Assembly (NCBI GenBank): GCA_034698045.1
Contig: JAQGAU010000351.1
Span: 1 to 30,398, forward strand
From: Paramacrobiotus richtersi
Taxonomy: Eukaryota; Tardigrada; Eutardigrada; Parachela; Macrobiotidae
Length of the DNA stretch: 30,398 nt
Direction of reading: 5' to 3'
In this document: positions 29,787-30,398 of the stretch, piece after piece
How the letters are laid out: the number at the start of each line of letters is the position of its first letter
Position numbering within the stretch: position 1 is the stretch's first letter
Translations under genes and position numbers: made by a program
Notes under the pieces: model-generated
What the model was told of the DNA's origin: nothing
Seen by the model: only the letters and a program-made list of their open reading frames with translations
Databases searched by the model: none

Positions 29787-30398
29787 ATGGCATCAAAATC
29801 TTCGTTTAAAAAACTGAAAGTTCCGGAGCTGAAAGAGGAATGTCGCAAAGCTGGTCTTTCGGAAGACGGCGTGCGCAATGCCCTTTTGGCTCGCTTGTAT
29901 ACGCATCACCATCTCGATTCTCCCACACCACCGGATGCCGGCGCTGCTATCACGCTGGAAGAAATTCAGGAGTCTCTTGGCCTCACTGACGAAACCATGG
30001 AACAACTGGATACAGCCGGCTACACCACCATCGCCAAGCTGCTCAATTTGGGGAAATCGAAACGTTTTCCGGACAATCTCTTGTTTGTTGATCATCAGGC
30101 GGATCAAACTGCACTGGAGGTGTATATCACCGAGGCACTTATCCCGCTGATCCCGGCGATTCCACCGATCGCGGACGCCCGAGAGGTCATCAACAACGTG
30201 CAAGCTGCACAACAACCGGACCGGCGTGCCGCGCCATCACCTGCCGGCTCTGGACGCTCTACCCATCGTGACCGTAACCGCAACCATCATCATCGTGGCC
30301 GCCATGCTTCGGGTGAGTCATCACGTACAGATTCTGCATCACGCTCGCGGTCTCGTTCAGACTCGCGAAATCGTTGCAAACTGTCTAGAAGCGCTCGT
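29787..30398 (+). CDS. SAP-domain, Arg/Ser-rich protein (3' end outside window)
   Basis: An ATG at 29787 opens 204 codons without a stop to the window edge. Residues ~8-38 (FKKLKVPELKEECRKAGL, then GVRNALLARL) fit the SAP motif, a helix-turn-helix that binds DNA or nucleic acid. Next is a helical segment (LEEIQESLGLTDETMEQLDT), a central stretch with AGYTTIAKLLNLGKSKRF, a Pro/Ile-rich part (LIPAIPPIADA), and a basic end rich in Arg, His and Ser (SRSRSRSDSRNR), like RS domains of nuclear RNA proteins. It has no defects and is more GC-rich than its neighbours. A TATA/initiator lies upstream. It could be a host nuclear protein, or the first (gag-like) ORF of a retroelement; a zinc knuckle or polymerase downstream would decide, and is outside the window. 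Confidence 0.7.
   Translation, partial: MASKSSFKKLKVPELKEECRKAGLSEDGVRNALLARLYTHHHLDSPTPPDAGAAITLEEIQESLGLTDETMEQLDTAGYTTIAKLLNLGKSKRFPDNLLFVDHQADQTALEVYITEALIPLIPAIPPIADAREVINNVQAAQQPDRRAAPSPAGSGRSTHRDRNRNHHHRGRHASGESSRTDSASRSRSRSDSRNRCKLSRSAR

Overview
The window looks like nuclear DNA of an invertebrate animal. The recognisable genes and gene remains are metazoan: a FASTK/RAP mitochondrial protein, cadherin repeats, an ABCG (White-type) transporter, RACK1 and an RRM protein. Several coding blocks end in GT/AG splice signals. Intergenic DNA is AT-rich and full of short repeats. One good promoter-like site pairs a TATA box with a TCAGT initiator, a form common in arthropods and other ecdysozoans. 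I cannot name the phylum; arthropod or tardigrade would fit, but this is a guess.

Only two genes look intact: the single-exon FASTK-like gene at the left (527-2281, +) and a SAP-domain, Arg/Ser-rich gene running off the right edge (29787-30398, +). Next to the first is a leucine-rich-repeat exon (3039-3323, -). At about 4414-6856 lies a two-gene PIF/Harbinger transposon: a Myb/SANT-like DNA-binding partner (+) facing a HARBI1-like nuclease (-), the nuclease carrying one in-frame TGA. Directly beside it is a 592-bp foldback with equal 226-bp arms (7178-7769). A fossil of a retroelement reverse-transcriptase C-terminal region follows (about 8995-9925, +).

From about 10 to 14 kb I see almost no coding signal. 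From 14 to 20 kb there are a Pro/Ser-rich exon (-), the 3' end of a RACK1 pseudogene (+), a duplicated two-exon unit (-), and a decayed cadherin gene (-) with ectodomain pieces at 19.2-20.2 kb and a possible transmembrane/tail exon at 17.2-17.4 kb. From 22.5 to 23.7 kb there is a repeat cluster with a 369-bp near-perfect palindrome.

The right third holds an RRM fragment, an unrecognised basic multi-exon gene that looks broken, and an ABCG half-transporter pseudogene with a stop, several frameshifts and a 42-bp internal duplication. The window reads as a gene graveyard between two active loci, populated by transposons and hairpin elements. The least explained items are the hairpin elements, the duplicated exon pair, and the identity of the SAP/RS gene (host nuclear protein or retroelement gag-like ORF).
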